NCBI RefSeq assembly: GCF_001894885.1 | Contig: NZ_BCXB01000001.1 | Location: 1-64,000 of the forward strand | From: Rhodococcus marinonascens NBRC 14363 | Lineage (GTDB): Bacteria > Actinomycetota > Actinomycetes > Mycobacteriales > Mycobacteriaceae | Direction: 5' to 3' | DNA length: 64,000 nt | In this document: positions 8,407-17,420 of the stretch, piece after piece | How the letters are laid out: every line of letters begins with the position of its first letter | Numbering within the stretch: position 1 is the stretch's first letter | Translations under genes and position numbers: made by a program | The notes under the pieces: model-generated | Database searches by the model: none | Told to the model about the DNA's origin: nothing | The model's input: the letters and a program-made list of their open reading frames with translations, nothing else

Positions 8407-11400
8407 GGTGCGATCGGGTTGCCCTGCCAGCGTGTGGACGGTGGCACGGTATCGCCGCGCATGACGAGTGAGGCCGGACCGACTGTGCCGCCCGCACCTA
8501 TTCCGGCGGCAGGCAGCGCGACGCAGTGCGGGCCGAGTGTCGCGCCGGCTCCCAGAGTGACGGTGTCCATGGACATGATCCGATCATGGAACAGGTGAGT
8601 TTGCACTACGCACCCCCGTTCGACGGTCGCGCCGTCTCCCAGCGTCACGAGATCAGCCTCGGGGAGCCAATAGGTTTCACACCACACACCCTTGCCGATG
8701 GTTGCGCCGAGTCCGCGTAACCAGAGGTTCAGAACGGCGGTCCCGGTGGCTGCGCGGGCGAACCACGGGGCGGCGACGGTCTCGACGAAAGCATCCGACA
8801 CCTCGTTGCGCCACACGAACGAACTCCACAGCGGATACTCGGTCTTGCCGATACGGCCGACCACAACCCATTTCGCGATCACGGAGACCAAGCCCGCGAC
8901 AGCCCCAGCGAGCAGGAGGACGATTCCGCCGGTCAGCGCCGCGAGCCAAAAGCCTACGCGGCCGGCCATCACTTCCAGGGTGAACAGCACACCGAGTCCG
9001 ATCCCGAACGTCACCATCACAGGGAGCAAACGGCAGGTCTCCACGAGCGCCCGCGCTACCTTGAGCCGAGACGGCGGACGGAACGTGCGGGAGGCGTCCG
9101 TGTTCGTGGGGGCCCGGCGCAGCCGAACCGGTGGACTGCCCAGCCAGGATGAGCCGGACTTGGCCTTCGAAGGCGTCGCCGAGAGCACTGCGACCAGGCC
9201 GTTCTTCGGGACTCGACGACCCGGGCCGGTCATCCCGGAGTTTCCGAGGAAGGCGCGTTTGCCGATCTTGGCGTGCTCGATGTGCATCCAGCCGCCGCCG
9301 AGTTCGTAGCTCGCCACCATCGTGTCGTCTGCGAGGAACGCGCCGTCCGCCACGGTGGTGTACTTCGGCAGCAGCAGGACCGTCGACGCCTCCACGTTCT
9401 TGCCAATCTTGGCGCCGAGTAGCCTCAACCATCCCGGCGTCAGCAGGCTGGCGTAGAGCGGGAATAAGAATGTACGCGCGGAGTCCATGAGCCGTTCCGT
9501 CGCCCACACCTGCCAGCCGATGCGACTGCGGACGGGGTGATATCCCTCGCGCAGCCGGAAAGACAGCAGTCGAACGGCGGCGACGGTCAGGATGGCGAAC
9601 ACGCCAAGACTGACGACAGTGGCGACAGGGAGGATCACCAGCGACGCCGTGATTGCGGCGCCGATCGTGTCGGCGTTGCGGATCCACCAGCCGATCACGG
9701 AGATGCCGGCGACGAGCGCGACGATCGGTAGTCCGGCCAGCAACATCGACGTCACGCCGAATGTAGGCACCCAGTAGGAGGCACGGCGGGGAGGTTCGTC
9801 CGGCCACGGATGAGCGGCCTTTCCGACCTTCACGGCCGGGGAACCGGCCCACTGTTGTCCGGACTTGACCCGGCCGAATACCGCCGAGCCGGCCACGACC
9901 TCGGCGTTGCGTCCGATGCGGGCCCCGGGCAGCAGTGTGGACCGCGCGCCGACGGTGGCTCCGGCGCCGATCTTGATCTCGCCGATGTGCACGACATCGC
10001 CGTCGATCCAGTGCCCGGACAGATCGACCTCTGGCTCGACCGAGCAGCCGTCGCCGAGTTCGAGCATGCCGGTGACTGGCGGCAGTGTGTGCAGGTCGAC
10101 GGCCTTGCCAACCGTCGCGCCGAGCGCTCGGGCGTAGTAGAGCATCCAGGGCGCACCCGACAGGTTGGCCGCACCGCTGGCCTCGTTGAGCCTCAGCGCC
10201 ACCCACAGTCGAAGGTGCTCGCTGCCGCCGCGGGGATACGTGCCGGGCTGGAGGCCGCGGAGGAGGATGCGCGAACCCGCCACCGAAATCGCCATCCGTC
10301 CTACCGGGCTGATAAAGGCGACGAATGCGATCAGGATCCACCACCATGACACGGTCGGCGCCCAGGGAACGTGCGTGAACCACGAGAAGACGTTGTTCGC
10401 GATCGCCAGCCACGTGACCCACTGGAGTCCGGTGAGCGTTGTGAGCGGAACGGTGGCCGCGATCTGCAGTAGTTGGCTGCTGCGCGGTGTGGGCGCGACG
10501 ATGCGAGGTTCGACCGTGTCGGTAGGGGCCAACTCGTCGAGGTAATCGGCGAGGGAACCGAGTCGGGGATGGTCGTAGAGTTGCGCGACCGTCACTTCGG
10601 GGAACCGCTCGCGTAGAGCCGTCACCAACTGGGCGGCAGAGAGGGAACCGCCGCCCAGTTCGAAGAAGTCGTCAGTCGAATTCGTGATCCGAGCACCGAG
10701 GATCGACGCCCACAACCCCGCCACCCACGCGGTCGTACCCTCGAGCCCGAGTTTCTCCGCGGCGTCGTCCACTCCCGGCGGAGGCCAGGGGAGAGCATTC
10801 CGGTCGACCTTGCCTGACGTGCGGGTGGGAAGGTCCTCGACGAGGACGAGACGCGGAACCAACGCCGCCGGAAGCTGTTCGGTGAGCGTCGCGTGCGCGG
10901 CCCTCAGGTCGAAGTCGGGTTGGGTACCGGCCAGGTAGCCGACGAGGATCTGTTGTCCGGCACCGGACCTGCGCACGGCCGCGGCCGCGCCGCCGACGCC
11001 GGGAAGGTTCTGGAGCGCGTTGTCGACCTCGCCGAGTTCGATCCGCCGGCCGCCGAGCTTTACCTGGTCGTCGGCGCGGCCCTGAAACAGCAGGCCACCC
11101 GGGTCGAGTCGGACGAGGTCGCCGCTGCGGTAGGCGCGATCCCAGCCGAGCGTCGGCATCGGCGCGTACTTCTCGGTGTCCTTCACGTGGTCGAGGTAGC
11201 GGGCCAGACCGACACCTCCGATCACCAGTTCGCCCACATCACCCTCGGTGACGGGTGCACCGGAACCGTCGACCACCGCGAGATCCCACCCGTCCAGCGG
11301 CAGGCCGATGCTGACGGGACTCTTCCCGTCCAACAACGCTCCGCAGGCGACGACCGTGGCTTCGGTCGGTCCGTATGTGTTCCACACCTCGCGTCCGTCG

Positions 11401-12281
11401 ACGGCCAAGCGTTCCACCAGTTCGGGTGGGCAGGCCTCACCGCCGAAGATCAACAGGCGCACGGCCTCGAGTGTCTCTGCGGGCCAGAGGGACGCGAGGG
11501 TCGGTACCGTCGACACGATGCTGACGTCGCGTGCGACGAGCCACGGGCCGAGGTCAGTTCCGCTGCGGACCAGGGACCGGGGCGCGGGAACGAGGCAGGC
11601 TCCGTGACGCCAGGCAAGCCACATCTCCTCGCAGGATGCGTCGAATGCCACCGACAACCCGGCCAGTACCCGATCACCGGGCCTGATGGGGTCTGCCTGC
11701 AGGAACATCCGGGCTTCGGCGTCCACAAAGGCTGCGGCGCTGCGGTGACTGACCGCGACACCCTTGGGGGTGCCGGTAGATCCGGAGGTGAAGATGATCC
11801 AGGCGTCGTCGTCGACTGTCGGTGGACGTGTGGTGGGAGACTCAGCTCCGGCTGGGGCGGTGCCGGCAATGACTCCAGTCCCGGTCACCACGCATCGAAC
11901 CTGAGCCTCTCCGAACACGAGTTCGGCGCGTTCCTCGGGGTCGTCCGCGTCGACTGGCACGTAGGCGGCGCCGACTGCGAGAGTCGACAAGATGGCTACG
12001 TACAACGAGCAAGATCCGGAGGGCATGCGGATGCCGACGCGGTCACCGGCCCCGACTCCCGACTCCACCAGGACCTCGCCCGTACGCCGGATCTCCTCGA
12101 CTAGTTCCCGGTAGGTCAGCGATGTCGTTCCGTCGTCGATCGCCGGAACGTCCGGGTGCGCGTCGGCGGTCGTGAGCAGAATGTCGACGAGCGTGCGTGG
12201 CGCCGGTGCAAATTCGCGGCGGAGGTGTTCCCGGGGGATGCGGAGCGAGATGTCCGTATTCGTCGGTGACTGGAGAGGCAA
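8391..12281 (-). CDS. Pls/PosA-family NRPS-like protein (adenylation-carrier-membrane acyltransferase)
   Basis: Single-module enzyme of 1296 aa. Residues about 25-500 form an AMP-binding adenylation domain (IIFTSGSTGTPKGVAVSH core, NTYGPTEATV, YRSGDLVRLDPGG, GKVDRNALP). A phosphopantetheine carrier domain follows with DFFELGGGSLSA, the modified serine being Ser546. The remaining about 700 aa contain several membrane segments alternating with left-handed beta-helix (hexapeptide) acyltransferase stretches such as GAGATVGARSTLLPGARIG. This architecture matches the Pls/PosA proteins of epsilon-poly-L-lysine and related homopolymer or short-chain synthetases. There is no condensation or thioesterase domain. 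The start is ATG 12281. The downstream M1 peptidase overlaps it. The amino acid activated cannot be read reliably here. Confidence 0.85.
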   Translation of the reverse strand: MPLQSPTNTDISLRIPREHLRREFAPAPRTLVDILLTTADAHPDVPAIDDGTTSLTYRELVEEIRRTGEVLVESGVGAGDRVGIRMPSGSCSLYVAILSTLAVGAAYVPVDADDPEERAELVFGEAQVRCVVTGTGVIAGTAPAGAESPTTRPPTVDDDAWIIFTSGSTGTPKGVAVSHRSAAAFVDAEARMFLQADPIRPGDRVLAGLSVAFDASCEEMWLAWRHGACLVPAPRSLVRSGTDLGPWLVARDVSIVSTVPTLASLWPAETLEAVRLLIFGGEACPPELVERLAVDGREVWNTYGPTEATVVACGALLDGKSPVSIGLPLDGWDLAVVDGSGAPVTEGDVGELVIGGVGLARYLDHVKDTEKYAPMPTLGWDRAYRSGDLVRLDPGGLLFQGRADDQVKLGGRRIELGEVDNALQNLPGVGGAAAAVRRSGAGQQILVGYLAGTQPDFDLRAAHATLTEQLPAALVPRLVLVEDLPTRTSGKVDRNALPWPPPGVDDAAEKLGLEGTTAWVAGLWASILGARITNSTDDFFELGGGSLSAAQLVTALRERFPEVTVAQLYDHPRLGSLADYLDELAPTDTVEPRIVAPTPRSSQLLQIAATVPLTTLTGLQWVTWLAIANNVFSWFTHVPWAPTVSWWWILIAFVAFISPVGRMAISVAGSRILLRGLQPGTYPRGGSEHLRLWVALRLNEASGAANLSGAPWMLYYARALGATVGKAVDLHTLPPVTGMLELGDGCSVEPEVDLSGHWIDGDVVHIGEIKIGAGATVGARSTLLPGARIGRNAEVVAGSAVFGRVKSGQQWAGSPAVKVGKAAHPWPDEPPRRASYWVPTFGVTSMLLAGLPIVALVAGISVIGWWIRNADTIGAAITASLVILPVATVVSLGVFAILTVAAVRLLSFRLREGYHPVRSRIGWQVWATERLMDSARTFLFPLYASLLTPGWLRLLGAKIGKNVEASTVLLLPKYTTVADGAFLADDTMVASYELGGGWMHIEHAKIGKRAFLGNSGMTGPGRRVPKNGLVAVLSATPSKAKSGSSWLGSPPVRLRRAPTNTDASRTFRPPSRLKVARALVETCRLLPVMVTFGIGLGVLFTLEVMAGRVGFWLAALTGGIVLLLAGAVAGLVSVIAKWVVVGRIGKTEYPLWSSFVWRNEVSDAFVETVAAPWFARAATGTAVLNLWLRGLGATIGKGVWCETYWLPEADLVTLGDGATVERGCVVQTHLFHDRIMSMDTVTLGAGATLGPHCVALPAAGIGAGGTVGPASLVMRGDTVPPSTRWQGNPIAPWAST

Positions 12282-12542
12282 TCCAAGATTCCTTCTCTGA
12301 GCGGGTGGTGGTGCGTACTGCTGGCTATCTCACGATCGAGTGACCAGACGTTTCCATCATTCTTCCCCAGTCGTGTCGAAGTTGTCCGGGCCTGGAGGCT
12401 TTCGGTGTTTCCTGGCCAGTTCGAGTGCACCCATCGCCGCACCTTCTCACGTACGAACGGTCGTCGAAGGCGCGCGATCCTGGCTCTGCCGCTCAGCGTG
12501 ACGTTCTCCGCGTGTTCGAGCATCAGGCGTAGTGTCTTCGCG

Positions 12543-12656
12543 ATGGCGATGAATGATCTCGCCGACAAACTCGGTGAGATCATCGACGGACTCATCGATC
12601 GGATCGCGGTTGCCGAGATCATCGAGGCTGCGGCCGGAGAGGACACGCTTCGTTGA
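12543..12656 (+). CDS. Candidate small protein coupled to the GNAT gene
   Basis: 37-codon ORF from ATG 12543 (or ATG 12549), beginning MAMNDLADKLGEII and ending AAAGEDTLR. Its codons show the GC-rich third positions of real genes here, and the product is acidic and amphipathic. Its stop TGA overlaps the TTG start of the acetyltransferase as TTGA, suggesting translational coupling. No clear ribosome site is visible before the ATG. I do not recognise a family; it may be a short partner protein or a spurious frame. Confidence 0.4.
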   Translation: MAMNDLADKLGEIIDGLIDRIAVAEIIEAAAGEDTLR

Positions 12657-13396
12657 CGAGCGCTCTGACAGTTCTGGACGACGAACGCTGTTCGTCGGGT
12701 GAACCGAGCGAGAACGGTGACCTCTTCCGCGAGTGGTCGGCCGACCGATCGGAGTGCCGGGTCGTCTTCGTCGTCGCGAAAGAAGCAGGGGTCGCGGCCA
12801 TGGTCGAGCGAGAGATGTGGCTCGCCGAGGCCGCCGGGTACGGGTTGGAGTGGAAGACCTACGCACACGACAAACAGGCGGACGTCGAGGCCGCTCTGAT
12901 CCGATGTGGATTCGAAGCGGAACCGATTGAGGCGGTTCTCGTCCGGACCGATCCGATTGCGCAGGCTGGCCTGCTGCCGGATCACCGACTTCGGGTGGTG
13001 GCCGACTCCGACGCCGATCTGTCCGACATCGTCGACATCTGGACGGCAACCGGCCGCGGCAACATCGACACTGCAACCGACGCTCTGCGCGCGCAGCTCG
13101 ACGCGGGGACGGTCACGACCCACGTCGCCTATGTCGACGATGTCCCTGCGTCATGCGGCCGTCTACTCCGCGGAACGACGCAGGGTTTCGCCGAGCTCGC
13201 GGGCGGTGTCAGCAAGCGGGAGTTCCGCCGCCGTGGCCTGTACACCGCGTTGGTGAGTTCGCGGCTCACCGCGGCGTTCGCGCGCGGGGACACGCATGTC
13301 TTCGTCGACGCGCTGCCCACATCGGCACCGATCCTGGGCCGGCTCGGCTTCCGCGCGGTCACGCAGACCACTCCGTACACCTATTCACCGAAGTAG
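12653..13396 (+). CDS. GNAT-family N-acetyltransferase
   Basis: Protein of 247 aa with a C-terminal GNAT fold. The acetyl-CoA binding region is recognisable as GGVSKREFRRRGLYTALVSSRL, followed by VFVDALPTSAPILGRLGFRAV. The N-terminal ~100 residues (FREWSADRSECRVVFVV onward) look like a degenerate companion domain. It starts with TTG at 12653, overlapping the stop of the small upstream ORF. Substrate unknown. The downstream 400 bases hold a promoter and a SAM-IV riboswitch belonging to the next gene. Confidence 0.72.
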   Translation: MTSALTVLDDERCSSGEPSENGDLFREWSADRSECRVVFVVAKEAGVAAMVEREMWLAEAAGYGLEWKTYAHDKQADVEAALIRCGFEAEPIEAVLVRTDPIAQAGLLPDHRLRVVADSDADLSDIVDIWTATGRGNIDTATDALRAQLDAGTVTTHVAYVDDVPASCGRLLRGTTQGFAELAGGVSKREFRRRGLYTALVSSRLTAAFARGDTHVFVDALPTSAPILGRLGFRAVTQTTPYTYSPK

Positions 13397-13599
13397 TTAT
13401 CGGCCTTCGCTACTGCTCTGGCGCAAAAAATGTAGTACGCACGCGGCCTCCTTCGACACCGTCCATGGACGAACTCACCGGTGAGGACGGGCTTCCCGCT
13501 CACCCGCACCACATCCCGGCTACCCACCTGTGAACTGAGGGTCCGCTTCTCACGCACCGCTCTTCGAAGACAACGAGGTCGGACGCAAGGAGGCTCGGG

Positions 13600-13628
13600 T
13601 TGACAACGACGCCTCGATCCTGCAATCT
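13600..13628 (+). promoter_or_regulatory. Promoter candidate for the SAM-IV riboswitch transcript
   Basis: TTGACA at 13600-13605 is separated by 17 bases from CAATCT at 13623-13628. Transcription would start close to 13635, exactly where the riboswitch begins. The -35 is perfect and the -10 is weak. Confidence 0.5.
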
Positions 13629-13634
13629 TCGGAA

Positions 13635-13760
13635 CAGGTCACGAGTACCAGCGTCAAGCCCCGGCTTGCTGGTCGGCAACCCTCCACTGCGGCGGGGTGC
13701 TCCGGGTGACGACCAGGCTGAGGTTCGATACCGGAACCGGCAAGCGCGGACTCCGAGGGC
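13635..13760 (+). ncRNA. SAM-IV riboswitch
   Basis: The segment GGTCACGAGT...CAGCGTCAAGCCCCGGCTTGC...GGTCGGCAACCCTCC...GGGGTGCTCCGGGTGACGACC matches the SAM-IV aptamer as I recall it. P1 pairs GGTC at 13637-13640 with GACC at 13711-13714. The inner hairpin AGCCCCGGCT and the conserved GGCAACCCTCC are intact. A following hairpin (GGTTC...GAACC, 13722-13738) fits the downstream pseudoknot part. It should sense S-adenosylmethionine and repress the class V aminotransferase gene whose ribosome site lies about 30 bases further on. The outer boundaries are approximate. Confidence 0.88.
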
Positions 13761-13801
13761 ATCCACCCTGTGATGAGTCCCTGACTACGAGGGATATCGT
13801 A

Positions 13802-15121
13802 ATGACTGCTGTATTGACCGCTGGCGAATGTGTCGCTCCCCTGGCCCGGGTTTCGGGCTCCGACTTGCGGGTTCCGCTGGTTCAGGGTGGTGACCGTACT
13901 TACGTCAACTTCGACTGTGCGGCCAGCGCACCGGCCTTGTCGCAGGTGACCGACCGCATCGAGGCCTTGCTGCCGACGTACTCCAGCGTCCACCGCGGCG
14001 CCGGTTACGCGTCCCGGGTGTCGACCGACTGCTATGAGAAGGCCCGCGAGTCGGTTGCCAGGTTCGTCGGAGCGGGTGACGAACAGGTGGTGGTGTTTAC
14101 CCGGAACACCACGGACTCGCTGAATTTGCTCGCCGGCTGTGTTCCCGGCAGTACCGTTGTTCTCGATATCGAGCACCACGCGAATCTACTGCCTTGGAAG
14201 AACTCTCGTGTGGTCCGCGCCGCGGACACGCTCGCCGAGACCGTCCGGCTCCTCGTTGCCGAACTGTGCTCGAGACCCTCCGCTCTGCTCGCGGTGACGG
14301 GTGCATCCAATGTCACTGGCGAGGTGCTGCCGATTGCTGCCCTCGCGGAAGTTGCACATCGTTGCGGCGCAAGGATTCTCGTTGATGCGGCCCAACTCGC
14401 ACCGCACCGTCGGATTGACCTCGAGGCGTGGGGTGTCGACTATCTGGCGTTCTCCGGGCACAAGCTGTATGCCCCGTTCGGGGCCGGTGTGTTGGTGGGC
14501 CGCCGGGACTGGCTCGACGACGCAGAGCCATACCTGGCGGGCGGCGGCGCGGTCCGAAACGTGACTGTCGAATCCGCCCAATGGGTTTCTGCCCCTGCCC
14601 CAGAATGGGCGTCAGCGCCCGCGCGCCACGAGGCGGGAACACCCAATGTGCTCGGGGCCGCGGCCTTGGCCGCGGCGTGCGATGCGCTGTCCGATCTGGA
14701 CTTCGACCGGGTTGCCGAACACGAGGCCGTTCTGAGGTCACGGATCCTCGATGGACTCGAGTCAGTCGATGGACTGGAGTTTCTCAGGCTGTGGTCGGAT
14801 GCGCCCGACACGGTCGGGATCGTGACGTTCACGATCGACGGATTCGAACCGGGGGAGATCGCCGCCTATCTGTCCGCAGAACACGGAATCGGAGTACGCG
14901 ACGGTCGTTTCTGCGCGCACCCGTTGCTGGAACGACTCGGCCGGCCCGACGGTGCGGTGCGCGTGAGTCTGGGGCTGGGGAGTTGTTCCGAAGACGTGGA
15001 TCGACTTGTCGACGCCGTGCGCACTCTCGTGGGCGGCAACCGGACGTGGATCTACGCCAAGGAGGGCGGTCAGTGGAATCCGGTGCCAGAGAGACGATTC
15101 TTGTTGGATGCGCAGAGATGA
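13802..15121 (+). CDS. Class V aminotransferase / cysteine desulfurase-like PLP enzyme under SAM-IV control
   Basis: Fold-type I PLP enzyme of 439 aa resembling cysteine desulfurases. YVNFDCAASAPALSQV is at the N-terminus and VDAAQLAPHRRID holds the PLP-pairing Asp and Gln. AFSGHKLYAPFGAGVL carries the Schiff-base lysine (Lys221), and GVRDGRFCAHPLLERLG carries a cysteine at the position of the SufS-type active loop. The ATG at 13802 follows GAGGGA at 13789-13794. The SAM-IV riboswitch directly upstream indicates a role in sulfur or methionine metabolism, perhaps release or recycling of sulfur from cysteine-type substrates. It is convergent with the flavin reductase gene. Exact substrate unknown. 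Confidence 0.85.
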   Translation: MTAVLTAGECVAPLARVSGSDLRVPLVQGGDRTYVNFDCAASAPALSQVTDRIEALLPTYSSVHRGAGYASRVSTDCYEKARESVARFVGAGDEQVVVFTRNTTDSLNLLAGCVPGSTVVLDIEHHANLLPWKNSRVVRAADTLAETVRLLVAELCSRPSALLAVTGASNVTGEVLPIAALAEVAHRCGARILVDAAQLAPHRRIDLEAWGVDYLAFSGHKLYAPFGAGVLVGRRDWLDDAEPYLAGGGAVRNVTVESAQWVSAPAPEWASAPARHEAGTPNVLGAAALAAACDALSDLDFDRVAEHEAVLRSRILDGLESVDGLEFLRLWSDAPDTVGIVTFTIDGFEPGEIAAYLSAEHGIGVRDGRFCAHPLLERLGRPDGAVRVSLGLGSCSEDVDRLVDAVRTLVGGNRTWIYAKEGGQWNPVPERRFLLDAQR

Positions 15122-15154
15122 CCACAGGTCGCCCGTTGGGAGCACAATGATTGG

Positions 15155-15721
15155 TCACAGTGGGCTGGGCCGGTAGTAGCGGCCCTCATGGTAAAGCAAC
15201 GGAGACGAAGCGGAGTCGTCGTCGTCGGCCTCGGCGTGGACTCGGGTGACGAGGCCGATCACGAGTGTGTGATCCCCGACGGGAATCAACTGGTCCATGG
15301 TGACCCGAAGCCAACTAGGCGTGCCGTGCAACACCGGTTCACCCGTGTCGAGCCTCGCCCAGAGCGACTTGTCTGCGAACCGTTGGTCGGCGCTACGAGC
15401 GAACCGCTGAGCCAGGTGTCGTTGATGTTCGCCAAGTAGGTGGATCACCAGCGAATCCGCGGAATGCAGAGCCGTGATGCTGGACGAGGAGTGCGCGATG
15501 TTGAACGACACCAAGGGCGGGTCCAGTGAGAGGGAGGCGAAAGAGGTGGCGGTGAAGCCGACAGGGCCGGACCCCGAGTCGAGAGTCACGATCGTGACTC
15601 CCGCAGGGTGACGGCGCAGGGCAGCGCGATAGTCCACCGCGCTGATGCCGGGCGAGAGTTCGGGGTCGCGGGGGAGACCCGAACGGTGGATGGTGTCGGC
15701 ATTCTCGACTGAGTCGGACAA
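15155..15721 (-). CDS. Flavin reductase family protein
   Basis: FMN-binding split-barrel NAD(P)H:flavin oxidoreductase of 188 aa, the usual size for the small reductase component of two-component flavin monooxygenases. Family features include [38 protein letters not shown] and the C-terminal [12 protein letters not shown]. The TTG start at 15721 has GGAGAG four bases upstream. No monooxygenase partner is adjacent. Proximity to the SAM-regulated desulfurase-like gene raises the possibility of a sulfur-scavenging role, but the two genes are convergent. Confidence 0.82.
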   Translation of the reverse strand: MSDSVENADTIHRSGLPRDPELSPGISAVDYRAALRRHPAGVTIVTLDSGSGPVGFTATSFASLSLDPPLVSFNIAHSSSSITALHSADSLVIHLLGEHQRHLAQRFARSADQRFADKSLWARLDTGEPVLHGTPSWLRVTMDQLIPVGDHTLVIGLVTRVHAEADDDDSASSPLLYHEGRYYRPSPL

Positions 15722-15792
15722 AATACTCTCCGGATCGGCCCGTGCATTGGTTCACGAGATCTGCAGTCAACTATAGAAGGCGGATGCAGGAT

Positions 15793-16260
15793 TCAGTCGA
15801 CGTCGATCGCGAAGCCGGCGGTGATACGCACCAACTCCGAGAACGACGTGCGGAAGACGGCATTCGGTTGTCCCGCCGCCGCCCACAGTTCGGGGTACTC
15901 GGCCAGGGCGTTGTCGACGTAGGTCGGCAGATTCGTGGGATGTCCGAGCGGCGCGATACTCCCGATTGGCTGACCGGTCGCGATCTGCACCATATTCACG
16001 GGCGCGTGAGTCAGATTTCCCTGCAGTCGCTTGCCGGCGTTCGCGAGATCCACCTCGTGGGCTCCCGACACAAGGAGCAGGATCGGGTCATCGTCCAGCA
16101 TGAAAACGAGAGACTTGGTGATGGCTCCGATATCTACCTCGAGAGACTCCGCTGCCATGGCGGCGGAGTGAGTGGACCCGGGTTGAGTCACGATCACCCC
16201 GTGATGTCCTCTCGCGATCAGGGTTTCGGCGACGTGCGCGGCGTGGGGATGCAGGGACAT
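15793..16260 (-). CDS. YbaK/EbsC-type aminoacyl-tRNA deacylase
   Basis: Small single-domain protein of about 155 aa with the YbaK/ProX fold. Key stretches are ITKSLVFMLDDDPILLLVSGAHEVDLANAGK (with the conserved lysine in ITKSL) and GQPIGSIAPLGHPTNLPTYVDNAL. Members hydrolyse mischarged aminoacyl-tRNAs such as Cys-tRNA(Pro). The open frame extends to 16518, but residues before MSLHPHAAHVAETL are shadow of the neighbouring gene; ATG 16260 or ATG 16266 is the likely start. It lies about 40 bases downstream of the membrane protein gene on the same strand. Confidence 0.82.
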   Translation of the reverse strand: MSLHPHAAHVAETLIARGHHGVIVTQPGSTHSAAMAAESLEVDIGAITKSLVFMLDDDPILLLVSGAHEVDLANAGKRLQGNLTHAPVNMVQIATGQPIGSIAPLGHPTNLPTYVDNALAEYPELWAAAGQPNAVFRTSFSELVRITAGFAIDVD

Positions 16261-16300
16261 CGGCATGAACCAAGAGTAGGGCGATTCACCGCGAAGGACT

Positions 16301-17398
16301 TCAAGAAGCGCCGTTCGATACGAGATCGGAACGGGGCGTACTCGATTCCGACTTCCGGTCGCGCCGGGCGGTGGAACCGAAGAGCAGTCCGAGTCCGATG
16401 AGCGAGTAAAGGGTGAGGGCAAGGGCCGGTTGACCCAGTCCGACGTGGTCGAAGTACAGGATGCTCCGGATTCCTTCGGTGCCGGCACCAGGTGTGATCC
16501 AACGTCCGATGGTCGCATAGAAGGAGGGGATGACGTTCGAACCGAACGCGCCGCCGGCGCTAGGGTTGCCGAGGATCACAAAGACGGCGATTGCCAGGGG
16601 AACGGCAACGATGCCGACCGCTGCGCGTAGCCCGAGTGTGAACATGGCGGTGCCGAAGACGACGCCGGTCCCAAGGAGCCATAGCGGGAACCAGTGCCCT
16701 GAGAACGTACCGAGCACGTATGTCGTGATCAGGGCGCCCAGGGCGCCTGAGAGAACGGAGTAGCCGAAGAGAACGGCTGCGTGGGCACCCGCTTGGCGCA
16801 GGGTCCGCGGTGCGCCGATGAACAGGCCGATTGCCGCCGCGAGGAGGTAGCCGCCGACCACCCATCCGACTGCCAGGTAGAAGCCGGACAGTCCGCGGTT
16901 GTCGTGCACGCCGACGGGGATCTCGTCCCGAACCGTGAACTGGTGCCCTCGCTCGTTCTCCACCTGCGTGAAGACCGTTTCGAGCGCGCTCGAGATGGAG
17001 CTACCGCCCGCACTTGCCGTGACGAGGATGTCGGTACCTGTGGGATCGACAACGAACGCACCCTGGATCTCGCGATCGCGGAGAAGTTGGCGCGCTTGCG
17101 CCGTGTCCATGACGACACGCGCGTCGAGCGGACGACCCTCGATCGCATTGAGCCGGTCGGCGATCTGCTGATCCATGCCGGCAGGTAGTCCTCTGGCCGC
17201 GATGACTGCGATCTCGATTTCGCGGGGAGTGGGCTGATGGAACGCGGCCACGTAGCTGAGGATGAAGCCGAGCTGGAGGAGTAGGACGCCGAACACCAGC
17301 ACAACCATCTTCATTGTGGGGCCGTACTTGGACACCGGGCGGTCGTGATGCTCAGGAGTCGGGGTGGTGGTTTCGCTGTCGGTGAAGGTCATGGTCAT
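16301..17398 (-). CDS. YhgE/Pip- or DUF3533-like membrane protein
   Basis: Membrane protein of 365 aa. One helix lies near residues 30-52, then an extracytoplasmic domain of about 120 aa containing ALETVFTQV, followed by five or six helices in the C-terminal half. This layout is seen in ABC-2-like/YhgE and SNG1/DUF3533 families, linked to export of lipids, drugs or secretion. The last about 25 residues are polar and charged. The ATG at 17398 is divergent from the TetR gene, and the 13-bp twin operator between them suggests direct repression, as in many drug-efflux pairs. Confidence 0.7.
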   Translation of the reverse strand: MTMTFTDSETTTPTPEHHDRPVSKYGPTMKMVVLVFGVLLLQLGFILSYVAAFHQPTPREIEIAVIAARGLPAGMDQQIADRLNAIEGRPLDARVVMDTAQARQLLRDREIQGAFVVDPTGTDILVTASAGGSSISSALETVFTQVENERGHQFTVRDEIPVGVHDNRGLSGFYLAVGWVVGGYLLAAAIGLFIGAPRTLRQAGAHAAVLFGYSVLSGALGALITTYVLGTFSGHWFPLWLLGTGVVFGTAMFTLGLRAAVGIVAVPLAIAVFVILGNPSAGGAFGSNVIPSFYATIGRWITPGAGTEGIRSILYFDHVGLGQPALALTLYSLIGLGLLFGSTARRDRKSESSTPRSDLVSNGAS

Positions 17399-17420
17399 CG
17401 GGCGTTCTCAATCCTTGTCG

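Noticed and set aside
8677-10422. 581-codon open frame on the minus strand within the NRPS-like gene
   Set aside because: Another frame of the same strand; the product is Arg/His/Gly-rich without motifs, whereas the chosen frame carries adenylation, carrier and acyltransferase signatures.
10893-12104. 403-codon open frame on the plus strand opposite the adenylation domain
   Set aside because: Antisense shadow; no protein-family features.
12116-13123. 335-codon minus-strand frame spanning the NRPS 5' end and the GNAT
   Set aside because: It overlaps two better-supported genes on either strand and encodes low-complexity Ser/Arg sequence.
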